A stretch of 64,000 nt of DNA, taken from assembly GCA_964506245.1 (NCBI GenBank), contig CAZDKK010000002.1, positions 91,154-155,153 of the forward strand. Reading direction: 5' to 3'. Position 1 is the stretch's first letter; each line of letters opens with the position of its first letter. Shown one piece after another: positions 9,344 to 17,287 of the stretch. The position numbers and the translations under genes were made by a program. Under the pieces are notes generated by a model, which saw nothing but the letters and a program-made list of their open reading frames with translations, did not search any database and was not told the origin of the DNA. Source of the stretch: CAZDKK01 sp964506245. Its GTDB lineage: Bacteria > Eisenbacteria > RBG-16-71-46 > CAIMUX01 > WJJG01.

Positions 9344-10496
9344 CGGCATGCGGGTCGCCGCCGGATGCTTCGTCGCCCGCCTGCGCCCAGATCCAGTCCA
9401 TCACCTCCGCGATGCCCGCCTCCGTCTCGGGGTGGGCCGCGTTGGCGATGACCGAGAAGGCGAGATTCCTCTGCGCGCACACCACCGTCGCGCACAGGAA
9501 CGTGCCCGCACTGCCGAAGTGAACCGAGAACGGCTGGCCGTCCCGGGCCGAGATGCTCCAACCCAACGCGTAGTCACCGACGGGACTGTGCAACCTCTGG
9601 ATCGTGGCCGCGGGGACGATGCCATTCGTCCCGCGCAGGCCGTTCAAGTGCTGTCGCAGGAAGACGGCGTAGTCATCCAGCCTGATGCTGATGTCCCCTG
9701 CCGGAGCGATGACAGCGGGCAACACGTAGGCATCCCAGGGATCGTGGGGAATCAGCGTGCTCCCGTCCCAGGCGTGACCCCAGGGCTCGTCTGGGCCCGC
9801 GCGGCCCGGCCACCCAAAGGTGCATGAGGCCCCCAGCGGCGACAGGACCAGCTCCTGGACCAGGTCTTCCCAGGGTGATCCCATGACGCGTTCGGCCATG
9901 GCCGCGGCAATCGCGTACCCGGCGTTCGAATAGCAGTATTCACCCGGCGCGACCGCGGGAGCTTGCGCAAGCAGCCACGCCGTGAAGACATAGCGCTGCT
10001 GGATCGGCGGGCCGGAGAGCTCCGGCAGCGCGGCGAACTCCTCGATTTCGGTGAAGGGCTGGATGCCGGCCCGGTGGCTGAGCAGCTGCTCGAGCGTGGC
10101 CTCGCGATAGGGCTCTTGCACACTGCCGGCGAGCTCCGGGAACACGTCCAGAATCCGAGTGTTCCACGCAAGGCTGTCCCGCTCGACCAGCACGCCGATC
10201 AGGGTCGCCGTGACGGCCTTGGTGTTCGACCCGATGTGCCAGAGATCCTCCCGCTGCAGCGCGTCGCTCGCTCCAAGCTTGCGGACGCCGGCGACCGCCT
10301 CATCCACGTCATCTCCGCGAACCACGACGGCCGTCATCCCGGGGATCCCGTGGTCCGCGATCGCGCTCTCCAGGATTGCCCGAAGGTCCACCTCGGGAGG
10401 CGCCGGCTTGGTCGTCTCCTCACTGCAGGAGGCGAGCCCGATGCTGGCGGCCAGCAGCAGCGTCCCTCCGATCGCCCGATCTCCAATCCCTCTCAT
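9330..10496 (-). CDS. Serine hydrolase lipoprotein, beta-lactamase (class C) fold
   Basis: A 388-residue lipoprotein. The N-terminal signal ends in a lipobox LASC with Cys24. The beta-lactamase/DD-peptidase fold carries the SxxK motif SNTK (Ser90, Lys93) and the YxN motif YSN (Tyr189). Family members are esterases, D-aminopeptidases or penicillin-binding-like enzymes; true lactamase activity is uncommon in such stand-alone lipoproteins and cannot be assumed. It is likely anchored to a membrane and acts outside the cytoplasm. The ATG at 10496 follows GGAGAGGAGG; the frame can be extended six codons to a GTG but that overlaps the ribosome site. A near-identical 28-base repeat flanks the gene at 9317 and 10654. 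Confidence 0.85.
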   Translation of the reverse strand: MRGIGDRAIGGTLLLAASIGLASCSEETTKPAPPEVDLRAILESAIADHGIPGMTAVVVRGDDVDEAVAGVRKLGASDALQREDLWHIGSNTKAVTATLIGVLVERDSLAWNTRILDVFPELAGSVQEPYREATLEQLLSHRAGIQPFTEIEEFAALPELSGPPIQQRYVFTAWLLAQAPAVAPGEYCYSNAGYAIAAAMAERVMGSPWEDLVQELVLSPLGASCTFGWPGRAGPDEPWGHAWDGSTLIPHDPWDAYVLPAVIAPAGDISIRLDDYAVFLRQHLNGLRGTNGIVPAATIQRLHSPVGDYALGWSISARDGQPFSVHFGSAGTFLCATVVCAQRNLAFSVIANAAHPETEAGIAEVMDWIWAQAGDEASGGDPHAADPF

Positions 10497-10653
10497 CTCA
10501 GACCTCCTCTCCACGAACCCTCAATGGTGAAACGTGTCTGCGCCGGGGACGCGCAGGGTCCGTGCCAGCGAGTGCGAATCACCTAACTCCTAGCAGGGGT
10601 GCCTATTCCGGGCGGGGCGCGTGGGCGTCGGAGGCAGGAGTCGTATCGTCTGT

Positions 10654-10681
10654 GATTCTCGCGGAATCAGATAGGATTCAG
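10654..10681. repeat. Direct repeat, right copy (flanks serine hydrolase gene)
   Basis: This is the second copy of the repeat at 9317-9343. It contains GATTCTCGCGGAATC and then GGATTCAG. It lies in the spacer between hisH and the serine hydrolase gene, which otherwise holds nothing recognised. Confidence 0.5.
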
Positions 10682-10724
10682 GGGTTGACCGGACCTTCGG
10701 GCGGGGTGACGCGCGGGCCGACCC

Positions 10725-11348
10725 TCACGACCACTCCAGGAAATTCCTCAGCAGCCGCGTCCCAAAGCGGTGGCTCTTCTCGGGGTGGAACTGCGTGCCC
10801 ATCACATTGCCGTGCTGCAGCGCCGCGGTGAACGCGTATCCGTGGGTCGTGCGTGCAAGCACGTCGGTCTCATCGTGGCAGACGACGTGGTAGGAGTGGA
10901 CGAAGTAGAAGGCGGTGTCCTCGTCCTCGTCGAGGCCGCGGAAGAGCGAGTCCGCCCGGACAATCTCCACGGTGTTCCACCCGATGTGAGGCACGCGCGC
11001 GTCGCGGGCCTCGGGCGGGAAGTGGAACCGCACGGTCTGGCCATCCACCCAGCCTAGGCCCGGCACTTCCGCTTCCTCGCTGCCCCGCGTCATGAGCTGC
11101 ATGCCAAGGCAGATGCCCAGCACGGGGATTCGCTCTTGGCGGGCCTTGCGATCGAGCACGTCGCGCAGCCCCAGCCGGCCGATGTTGTCCATGCCCTCGC
11201 CAAAGGCACCCACACCAGGCAGGATGAGCCGCTCGGCCCCCGCGATCACTTCCCGGTCGGACGTGATCACGCTCTCGGCGCCGATTCGCCTCAGCATGTT
11301 CCGGATCGACCCGAGATTCCCCAGCCCGTAGTCGACGATGACGAGCAT
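10725..11348 (-). CDS. hisH: HisH-type glutamine amidotransferase subunit, probably for sugar amidination
   Basis: A 207-residue class I glutaminase. The nucleophile Cys80 lies in GICLGMQL and His188/Glu190 in FHPEKS, so the triad is complete. HisH releases ammonia from glutamine and passes it through the barrel of a HisF partner. Here no other histidine gene is nearby. Instead a HisF homologue and a WbpG-type N-acetyl sugar amidotransferase are encoded on the opposite strand within 7 kb. In Pseudomonas O-antigen clusters that trio (WbpG, HisH2, HisF2) converts an acetamido to an acetamidino group on a nucleotide sugar. The gene closes a five-gene minus-strand operon and starts 13 bases after the methyltransferase gene. 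HisH function is certain by motif; the sugar role is inference. Confidence 0.9.
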   Translation of the reverse strand: MLVIVDYGLGNLGSIRNMLRRIGAESVITSDREVIAGAERLILPGVGAFGEGMDNIGRLGLRDVLDRKARQERIPVLGICLGMQLMTRGSEEAEVPGLGWVDGQTVRFHFPPEARDARVPHIGWNTVEIVRADSLFRGLDEDEDTAFYFVHSYHVVCHDETDVLARTTHGYAFTAALQHGNVMGTQFHPEKSHRFGTRLLRNFLEWS

Positions 11349-11361
11349 CCCGGCGCGCTCC

Positions 11362-12531
11362 TCAGAAGAGATCCGCCACCTGCACGACCCGCGTGGAGCG
11401 CAGCTCCGCCGCCGCTCCGAGAGATTCGGCGATGCGGGGGCCGAACGAGCGCGACAGGATCAGGATCTGGTCCGCCGGCCGCGCGCGCAACGCCGCCCGG
11501 TCTTCGACCGGGATGGCAAAGGGCGGATAGTAGCGGCCCGCCACGCGCGGATCGTCGTCGAAGAAGCGCAGCGACAGGCCTCGCAGATCGAGCAGGGCCA
11601 GATAGGTGAGGGCGCGGCTGGGGCAGTAGATGCCGAGGCTCTCACCCCGCCTGCGCGCGCCCTCGATGTAGGTGCTCAGTGTGTCCAGATTGGCCAGGGC
11701 ACGCTCCCGGTAGGTCTCGGGCGCCGGTCCGGAGAGCTCCGGTGTGATAGCTGCCTCATCCGCCGGCGCACCCTCGGCACGTGTCCAGGCGGCATACACG
11801 GGCTCGCCGACGCGCGCCGCCTGGAAGGCCATGATCCGTGCGCCGACCGCGCTGGCCAGGGCCCGCAGGCTGCCGCGTGAAAAGTAGTTCCAGTGCTGGT
11901 GATACAGCATGTACAGGTCGCCGCGAGCGATGTTGGGCGTCTCGTCGGGCACGGAGAAGATGAGCACGCCCCCGGGGCTGAGCAGGGCAACCTGATCCCG
12001 CAGGAAGGAAGCCGCATCGGCGATGTGCTCGAGCACGGCGTAGTGGAGGATGACGTCGAACGGCCGCTCGAACCGGTCTCGGTCGAACTCGTCGGCGATG
12101 ACGCGGATCCCCTCGCGCGCGCAGAGCTCGGCGCAGCGCCGATCGGGCTCGATGCCCGTGACGCGCGCACCGAGCTGCTCGAGCTTCTTCAGCAGGTAGC
12201 CGCTCCCGCAGCCGATCTCCAGAACCTCGAGCCCCGCGGCGGGCCGCTCGGGCAGATGCGCGCGAAGAAACTCGTAGAAATCCTCGCCGTAGCTCTTCCC
12301 CAGCCCCTGATCGTCCATGGGCGTGCCGATCTGGCACCCCTGCCGGTACACCTCCGTGAGCTGCCGCGAGACCTCGGTGTTGGGCATCTGGACGAGAACG
12401 CCCAGCTCATCAACCCCCAGCGCGAACGGCAAGCGGTCCGGAAACGGATCGTTGCTCGGCCGCTCGCGCGGACCGATCTGGAAGGGGATCTCGCCCAAGT
12501 CCCAGAGCTGGGTCAGCCTGCGCGCGTTCAC
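11362..12531 (-). CDS. SAM-dependent C-methyltransferase-like protein
   Basis: A 389-residue protein with three parts. The N-terminal 90 residues resemble the Methyltransf_13 module of sugar C-methyltransferases but lack its zinc-binding cysteines. The middle is a class I methyltransferase with the SAM loop LEIGCGSGYLLKKL and an acidic GIEPD. The C-terminal part looks like Methyltransf_14 (GIYCPSRALTYLALLDL, RFFDDDP, FAIPVEDRAAL). Enzymes with this architecture methylate carbons of nucleotide-bound deoxysugars. The start is a GTG at 12531 that overlaps the ATP-grasp stop (GTGA), so translation is coupled. The long frame to 13260 is a shadow of the upstream gene. The loss of the zinc cysteines is unusual. 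Confidence 0.82.
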   Translation of the reverse strand: MNARRLTQLWDLGEIPFQIGPRERPSNDPFPDRLPFALGVDELGVLVQMPNTEVSRQLTEVYRQGCQIGTPMDDQGLGKSYGEDFYEFLRAHLPERPAAGLEVLEIGCGSGYLLKKLEQLGARVTGIEPDRRCAELCAREGIRVIADEFDRDRFERPFDVILHYAVLEHIADAASFLRDQVALLSPGGVLIFSVPDETPNIARGDLYMLYHQHWNYFSRGSLRALASAVGARIMAFQAARVGEPVYAAWTRAEGAPADEAAITPELSGPAPETYRERALANLDTLSTYIEGARRRGESLGIYCPSRALTYLALLDLRGLSLRFFDDDPRVAGRYYPPFAIPVEDRAALRARPADQILILSRSFGPRIAESLGAAAELRSTRVVQVADLF

Positions 12532-13610
12532 GCCTGGGAGTCCCCCGTCGCGACGATCTCGACCTCGGCCAGCGAGCGGGCGATGGTGGCCGACCGGTAG
12601 GGGAAATGCTCCGGAATCTCCTCGCCCAGCAGATGCTTGCGGATCAGGATGTCGGGCTCGTTGTAGCCCACCATGGCGCGCAGCGAGGTCGTGCCCGAGA
12701 AACGCGGGTTGATCTCGAACACATGGACCACGCCGCCGACCAGGCGGCACTGGATGTTGATCGCGCCCGTCGCCCCCAGCGCGGCGGCGATCTGCTCGCA
12801 GGGTCCGGTCACCTCCGGGAATCGACCGATGTCGCCCTGCGAGACGCCGCTGCTGATGGCCAGCACCGGCCCCAGCTCGTCGCGCCCCGAGCGGTTGGGG
12901 ACCTTGAGCCGGTTGCTGAGCGCCGAGAGAATGTGGCGGTGCACGGCGATCGAGTTGATCAGGTTGCCGCCCATGTCGTGCAACACCCCCACCGTGTACT
13001 CGGCATCCACGCGCCCCACGTAGGCCTGGATGATGCACTCCGAGTAGTAGGTCAGCATCTGCGCGGCGCAGACGCGCAGCATCTCGCGGTCCTGGACCAG
13101 AAACGTGTTCGCCGATCCGCCTCCCCCGACCGACGGTTTGATCACCGCGGGAAGGTGGCCGAAGGCGAGCGCGTCCTCCACGCTGCTTATGCGCGCGAAC
13201 GGGGGGCAGGTGAATCCGTGAGCCTGGAGGAACTCGCAGGTCTTGATCTTGTCCATGCACAGGTCGATGACGCCCGCGGGGTTGATCGGGAGGAAGATCC
13301 CGAGTTCGGCAAAGCGCTCCCGGTTGGCGCTGAAGACCTTGAGCTCCGGCTCCGAGCCGTGGAAGAGCGCTCGCACCTCGTGGCGGCGACAGAGGCCCAG
13401 GATCGCATCCAGGAACGCGGCATCGCTCGCGGGGGGAACGACGTGGGAGACGTCCGCGGCGCTGAGCCCGGCGCTGAAGCGGCTCATGTCCGTTCCGACG
13501 ACGTGGTAAGGCGTCTCGGCCAGGCGCAGCGCCTTGAGGATCTGCTCGCCGTGTCCGCCGCCGCCCACGCCGGTCACCATCACGCAGATGGGTCCTGAAT
13601 GCCTGCTCAC
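12528..13610 (-). CDS. ATP-grasp enzyme (carbamoyl-phosphate-synthase-like)
   Basis: A 360-residue ATP-grasp protein. A Rossmann-like N-terminus starts MVTGVGGGGHGEQIL, and the ATP-grasp core shows VIKPSVGGGG (nucleotide lysine and glycine loop) and FEINPRFSG (metal-binding Glu and Asn). Such enzymes ligate a carboxylate to an amine or other nucleophile through an acyl-phosphate. They occur near sialic-acid-like and modified-sugar genes, but the substrate cannot be read from the sequence. The GTG at 13610 overlaps the stop of the phosphoesterase gene by four bases, and its own stop overlaps the methyltransferase start in the same way. A role in attaching a group to the sugar made by this operon is plausible. 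Confidence 0.85.
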   Translation of the reverse strand: MSRHSGPICVMVTGVGGGGHGEQILKALRLAETPYHVVGTDMSRFSAGLSAADVSHVVPPASDAAFLDAILGLCRRHEVRALFHGSEPELKVFSANRERFAELGIFLPINPAGVIDLCMDKIKTCEFLQAHGFTCPPFARISSVEDALAFGHLPAVIKPSVGGGGSANTFLVQDREMLRVCAAQMLTYYSECIIQAYVGRVDAEYTVGVLHDMGGNLINSIAVHRHILSALSNRLKVPNRSGRDELGPVLAISSGVSQGDIGRFPEVTGPCEQIAAALGATGAINIQCRLVGGVVHVFEINPRFSGTTSLRAMVGYNEPDILIRKHLLGEEIPEHFPYRSATIARSLAEVEIVATGDSQA

Positions 13611-14308
13611 GTTGCAGGGTCCTCCAGCTTCTCGGCTGGCGCTCGGCGCAGCCAGGTCTTCATCTGCTCCGGCAGCGCATGGCCGTATAACCGGATCATC
13701 TCTTCGACATCGAAGGGTATGCGTCCGATGCGCGCCGCACGTGTGGCCGGATCGAAGAGCGCGAACGCCGCCGTCCCGCTATCGTCGCGCGGGAGGCCGA
13801 CCGATCCGACGTTGACGCAGAGCACCCGCCCGGCCTCCCGGATGAAGGGGCGGTGTGTGTGTCCCATGAAAACGACGTCGTACGGCAGGTCGCTACAGGG
13901 CGAGAAGTCGCCATCCGGGTAGAGGTATCCCTCCTGGGGATCATCCGGCCGGCCGTGGACGAGGAGCATCCGACAGCCGTCGACCTGTGCCTCGCGGCGG
14001 ATGGGCCACATGGCGATCGTTGCCAGGCGGTCCGCCCCGAGCCGCGCTCGGGCCTCTTGGATCTGGTAGATCGGCTCCCCGCGAATCGCCCGCGGAGATT
14101 GGGTGAAGAGGTAGCTCTCGTGGTTCCCCTGCTGGCACAACGCACCGCATTCGGCCAGCACGTCGAAGACCTCGCATTCGCCGGGGAGGTACCCCACCAG
14201 GTCCCCGAGCACGTAGATGCGTTCCGCGCCGAGCTGCTGGATGCGACGGAGGCAGGCTGACAGCGCCAGGGCGTTGCCGTGGATGTCGGAGAGAACCGCT
14301 ACCTGCAT
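13607..14308 (-). CDS. Metallophosphoesterase (YfcE/calcineurin-like)
   Basis: A 233-residue enzyme with all usual dinuclear-metal motifs in order: SDIHGN near the start, GDLVGY, GNHES and GHTHRPF. The family cleaves phosphomono- or diesters, including UDP-sugar and nucleotide derivatives. The ATG at 14308 has GGAGGG a few bases upstream, and the longer frame to 14341 would overlap the epimerase gene further. It overlaps the epimerase stop by ten bases and couples to the ATP-grasp gene through a GTGA overlap. A phosphatase step in making or recycling a nucleotide-linked sugar fits the neighbourhood. Confidence 0.86.
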   Translation of the reverse strand: MQVAVLSDIHGNALALSACLRRIQQLGAERIYVLGDLVGYLPGECEVFDVLAECGALCQQGNHESYLFTQSPRAIRGEPIYQIQEARARLGADRLATIAMWPIRREAQVDGCRMLLVHGRPDDPQEGYLYPDGDFSPCSDLPYDVVFMGHTHRPFIREAGRVLCVNVGSVGLPRDDSGTAAFALFDPATRAARIGRIPFDVEEMIRLYGHALPEQMKTWLRRAPAEKLEDPAT

Positions 14309-15264
14309 GCCGCCCTCCGCTCGGTCTCCGCGTGCAGGCACTCGTCGACGCCCTCCGCCAGTCCGATCTCGGGACGCCAGCCCAGGACGCGCTCCGCTGC
14401 GCGCACGTCGTAGCGGGACGGGGTCCCCTCGAGGGGGTCATCCGCTCCGGAGGGTTTCACGGCCGATGCGTCGAGTCCGGCGAGCCGCGCGACCAGGAGC
14501 GCCAGCTCGCGCATAGTCACGGGCGTGGCGGCACTAATGTTGAAGATCCCCGCCGGCAACCGGCGCGCGTCCGGCGCTGCGGACGGCGCAGCGCACAGAG
14601 TCGGACTCAACGCCAGCAGAAAGGCCCGGCCGATGTCCCGCACATGGGTGAAGCTCTGTTCGCGCGATCCGCTGCCAAAGTAGTACAAGGGTCCGCCGTC
14701 CAGGGCCTGCTCGATGAATCGCTGAAGAACGCCCCCGCGCCATTGCCGCGGTCCGTAGGGCGCGCACAGGCGCAGGGCCGTGAAGGGGACACCGGCGGTC
14801 CCCAGCACCCTTGTCCCCTCGCGTTCGGCCCAGGCCTTCTCTTGGGCGTAGGCCCCGAGGGGCCGGACCGGCGCCGACTCGTCGAGCGGCGTCCCGGCTG
14901 CCAACGCGGCGGGATCGTAGACCGCCACCGTGGAGGCATAGATGAGCGGCAGGCGGCGTTCGACGCACAGCGTCAGGAGGCTCGCGTCCATCGCCCGATT
15001 GGCCGCCGCGGCCGCGGTGGAATCCTCGTGACTCGGGGGAAGCACGGCAGCGGTGTGCGCCACCGCGTCCACCTCGCCCAGGCGCGCCACGCTGCGCGCA
15101 TCGGTCAGATCGCACTTGGTCCACTTCAGGCCGGCCTGCTTCCAGGAAGGGTGTTGCGGAGCCCAGGGCGCTGTGACCCGGCAGCCCGCCTCCAGCAGCG
15201 CCCGGCCGACGGCCTCGCCCACCAGACCTGGGGCGCCGGTCAAGAGGATGCGGTTCTGCGTCAC
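14299..15264 (-). CDS. NAD-dependent sugar epimerase/dehydratase (extended SDR)
   Basis: A 321-residue short-chain dehydrogenase of the extended type. It shows the NAD loop TGAPGLVGEAV at the start, a Ser/Thr at 111-112 (IYASTVAVY) and the catalytic Tyr139-xxx-Lys143 (AYAQEKAW), followed by the substrate-binding APYGPRQW. Relatives epimerise, dehydrate or reduce nucleotide-bound sugars. The start is a GTG at 15264 with GGGGAGGG just upstream; the 454-residue frame to 15663 crosses the divergent hisF start. It is the first gene of the minus-strand operon and faces hisF across about 340 bases. Confidence 0.87.
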   Translation of the reverse strand: MTQNRILLTGAPGLVGEAVGRALLEAGCRVTAPWAPQHPSWKQAGLKWTKCDLTDARSVARLGEVDAVAHTAAVLPPSHEDSTAAAAANRAMDASLLTLCVERRLPLIYASTVAVYDPAALAAGTPLDESAPVRPLGAYAQEKAWAEREGTRVLGTAGVPFTALRLCAPYGPRQWRGGVLQRFIEQALDGGPLYYFGSGSREQSFTHVRDIGRAFLLALSPTLCAAPSAAPDARRLPAGIFNISAATPVTMRELALLVARLAGLDASAVKPSGADDPLEGTPSRYDVRAAERVLGWRPEIGLAEGVDECLHAETERRAACR

Positions 15265-15607
15265 GAACCCTCCCCGTCCGCGGGGCCCAGCGGCGCCAGA
15301 TCCCGCGCCGGCCGCCTCGCCGTTGCCGATCATGGTAGCGAAGTCCCAGCCGCGCCAGCGGAAACGCGCCGGGGAGGCGCGCCCGGGAAGCGCGCCCGGG
15401 AAACGCGCCCGAGAAGCGCGCCGGGGGAAGTGCAACCGGGGTGACGCGCCCGCGGCGCGGCCCGGCGTGGGCCGCGGCCGCCGTCCGGTCCGGGGGTGTC
15501 CTCCGGGCTTTCGCGGCCACGCGGGGCATGCCATCATCCGCCATGTGTCCCCGCCCGCCGCCGCGGACAGGCCTGGGTCCCGCAGATGCTCGGAGGGTTC
15601 TGTCCTC
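15265..15607. other. Divergent intergenic region between epimerase and hisF
   Basis: This spacer of about 340 bases separates the two arms of the sugar locus. It contains the GC-rich 13-14 base tandem repeats at 15362-15429 and must hold the promoters for both operons. I could not identify a credible -35/-10 pair. No gene is supported in it. Confidence 0.6.
15362..15429. repeat. Five imperfect 13-14 bp tandem repeats
   Basis: Consecutive units start at 15362, 15376, 15390, 15403 and 15416, each a variant of GCGCGCCCGGGAA. They lie between the two divergent operons of the amidination locus, where they could be regulator binding sites, a slippage-prone tract or a small structural element. They are not part of a predicted gene. 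Confidence 0.6.
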
Positions 15608-16369
15608 ATGCTGCAGACGCGCGTCATGCCGTGCCTGCTCCTGCGCCGCCGCGGGCTGGTCAAGACCGTGCGGTTCCGGGATCCTCAGTATGTGGGCGAC
15701 CCGATCAACACCGTGCGCATCTTCAACGAGAAGGAAGTCGACGAGCTCATCTTCCTCGACATCCGGGCCACGCCCGATGCGCAGCCGCCTCAATTCGAGC
15801 TGCTGGGCGAGATCGCGGACGAGTGCTTCATGCCGTTCACGTACGGTGGTGGGTTGCGGACCCTCGCGGACATCGAGCGGGTACTGAAGCGCGGGGCGGA
15901 GAAGGTGGCGCTCAACACGATCGCCCACGAGGACCCCGAGCTGGTGCGCGGCGCAGCCCGGCGTTTCGGGAGCCAGAGCATCGTGGCTTCGATCGATGCG
16001 AGCCGGGGCGCGCTGGGCCGCTACCGGGTCCTCACCCGCGGGGGCACCGTGAAGACCGGGGAGGACGCGGTCGCCTGCGCGGGGCGGATGGAGGATCTGG
16101 GCGCGGGAGAGATCCTGCTGACCGCCATCGATCGGGATGGCACCATGGAGGGGTACGACCTCGAGCTGATCCGCCGCGTGACGCACGCGGTCCGCCTGCC
16201 GGTCATCGCATGCGGCGGCGCAGGTGCAATCGCCGATTTCGTGCGTGCTGTCAGAGAGGCCGGCGCGTCGGCCGTGGCCGCCGGCAGCATGGTTGTCTAT
16301 CAGGGACGGAACCGGGCTGTGCTGGTCAACTTCCCGGAGAAGCGGGAACTGAAACTGGCGCTCGGGTAG
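15608..16369 (+). CDS. hisF: HisF-like cyclase subunit of the sugar amidotransferase system
   Basis: A 253-residue TIM-barrel protein clearly related to HisF (PCLLL, VDELIFLDIRA, MPFTYGGGLR, LTAIDRDGTMEGYD). In canonical HisF, Asp11 and Asp130 are catalytic. Here position 11 is leucine, whereas position 130 is still Asp (VASIDAS). This pattern and the INTVRIFNEKEVDEL segment match the HisF2 branch found with WbpG, where the protein serves as an ammonia channel for a separate amidotransferase. The ATG at 15608 follows GGAGGG by about 8 bases. The next genes on this strand are a coiled-coil protein and the WbpG homologue. A histidine-biosynthesis role is unlikely. Confidence 0.9.
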   Translation: MLQTRVMPCLLLRRRGLVKTVRFRDPQYVGDPINTVRIFNEKEVDELIFLDIRATPDAQPPQFELLGEIADECFMPFTYGGGLRTLADIERVLKRGAEKVALNTIAHEDPELVRGAARRFGSQSIVASIDASRGALGRYRVLTRGGTVKTGEDAVACAGRMEDLGAGEILLTAIDRDGTMEGYDLELIRRVTHAVRLPVIACGGAGAIADFVRAVREAGASAVAAGSMVVYQGRNRAVLVNFPEKRELKLALG

Positions 16370-16408
16370 TGGGATCACCCGGCGCGCAGATCGAGTCAGG
16401 AGGGATCC

Positions 16409-17287
16409 ATGAACAAGTCTCCCTTTATCGTACTGAGCCTCATCGTCGTCGCCCTGGTCGCTGTCGTCATCGTGCTGGGCAACAAGTACAAGGAGACGAC
16501 GGCTCGCTATGCCGAGACAAAGCAGGCTGAGGAGACCGTGAGGAACCAGTTCAACTCCGCGCTCGTTTCGCTCGCCGAGATCCAGGAGAGCCTCGAGTCC
16601 GTTGTGCCCGAGGGGGAGCGCGTGGTGCGTCTGGTGCGCGACGTCGAGCCCGGTACCGAGGAAGCGCAGACGCAGCGCGATCACATGCTCGGCACGATCT
16701 CCAACCTGAAGGAGACCATCGATCTCAGCAAGCGCCGGATTCGCGAGCTGGAGGAAAGCCTGCAGAAGAGCCACACCGAGATCAGCGGTCTGAAGCGGCT
16801 GATCGATAGCCTCAAGCGATCCGTCGCTGAGAAAGAGGCCTTGATCGCGAGGCTAACGGCCAAGGTCGACTCGCTCAACGTCACCGTGGTCGGTCTGAAG
16901 GAGGACGTCCGCCGAGGAGAAGAGACGATCAGCCAGCAGGCAACCGTGATCGAGGCGAAGAGCCAGGAGCTGGCCACGGTCTTCTACGCGATCGGAACCA
17001 AGAAGGAGCTCAAGGCGAAGGGCATCATCACGGAGAAGGGCGGTGTCATCGGCGTGGGGAAGTCCACGGTTCTGTCGGGCGCCTTCAGGGCAGGCGATTT
17101 CACGGCGCTGGACACCGATCGATTCAAGGAGATCCCGATCCCTGGTCGCGAGCCGCAGGTGCTGAGCGCGCAGAGCGCGCCGAGCTACGAGATCCAGATC
17201 ACTCCCGAGGGAGCCAAGCTGGTGATCAAGGACGCGCGGGAATTCCGCAAGGTGAAGTATCTGGTCGTCATGGTGAAGGAGGACTAG
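16409..17287 (+). CDS. Membrane-anchored coiled-coil protein, Cbp1-like
   Basis: A 292-residue protein with an N-terminal membrane anchor (VLSLIVVALVAVVIVLGN), a long charged coiled coil over residues 25-190 (SKRRIRELEESLQKSH, LTAKVDSLNVTVVGL) and a small C-terminal globular domain. That end (FYAIGTKKELKAKGIITEKG, then a VIKDAREFRKVKYLVVMV stretch) resembles Bacteroidota proteins annotated as Cbp1-type adhesins. It is likely exported and anchored, but adhesion is unproven. The ATG at 16409 has a strong AGGAGG. Its place between hisF and the WbpG-like gene, all on one strand, is odd for an adhesin and may mean an envelope role with the polysaccharide. Confidence 0.72.
   Translation: MNKSPFIVLSLIVVALVAVVIVLGNKYKETTARYAETKQAEETVRNQFNSALVSLAEIQESLESVVPEGERVVRLVRDVEPGTEEAQTQRDHMLGTISNLKETIDLSKRRIRELEESLQKSHTEISGLKRLIDSLKRSVAEKEALIARLTAKVDSLNVTVVGLKEDVRRGEETISQQATVIEAKSQELATVFYAIGTKKELKAKGIITEKGGVIGVGKSTVLSGAFRAGDFTALDTDRFKEIPIPGREPQVLSAQSAPSYEIQITPEGAKLVIKDAREFRKVKYLVVMVKED

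Noticed and set aside
10725..16369. HisH and HisF as histidine biosynthesis enzymes
   Set aside because: No other his gene is near, HisF lacks Asp11, and a WbpG homologue is close by.
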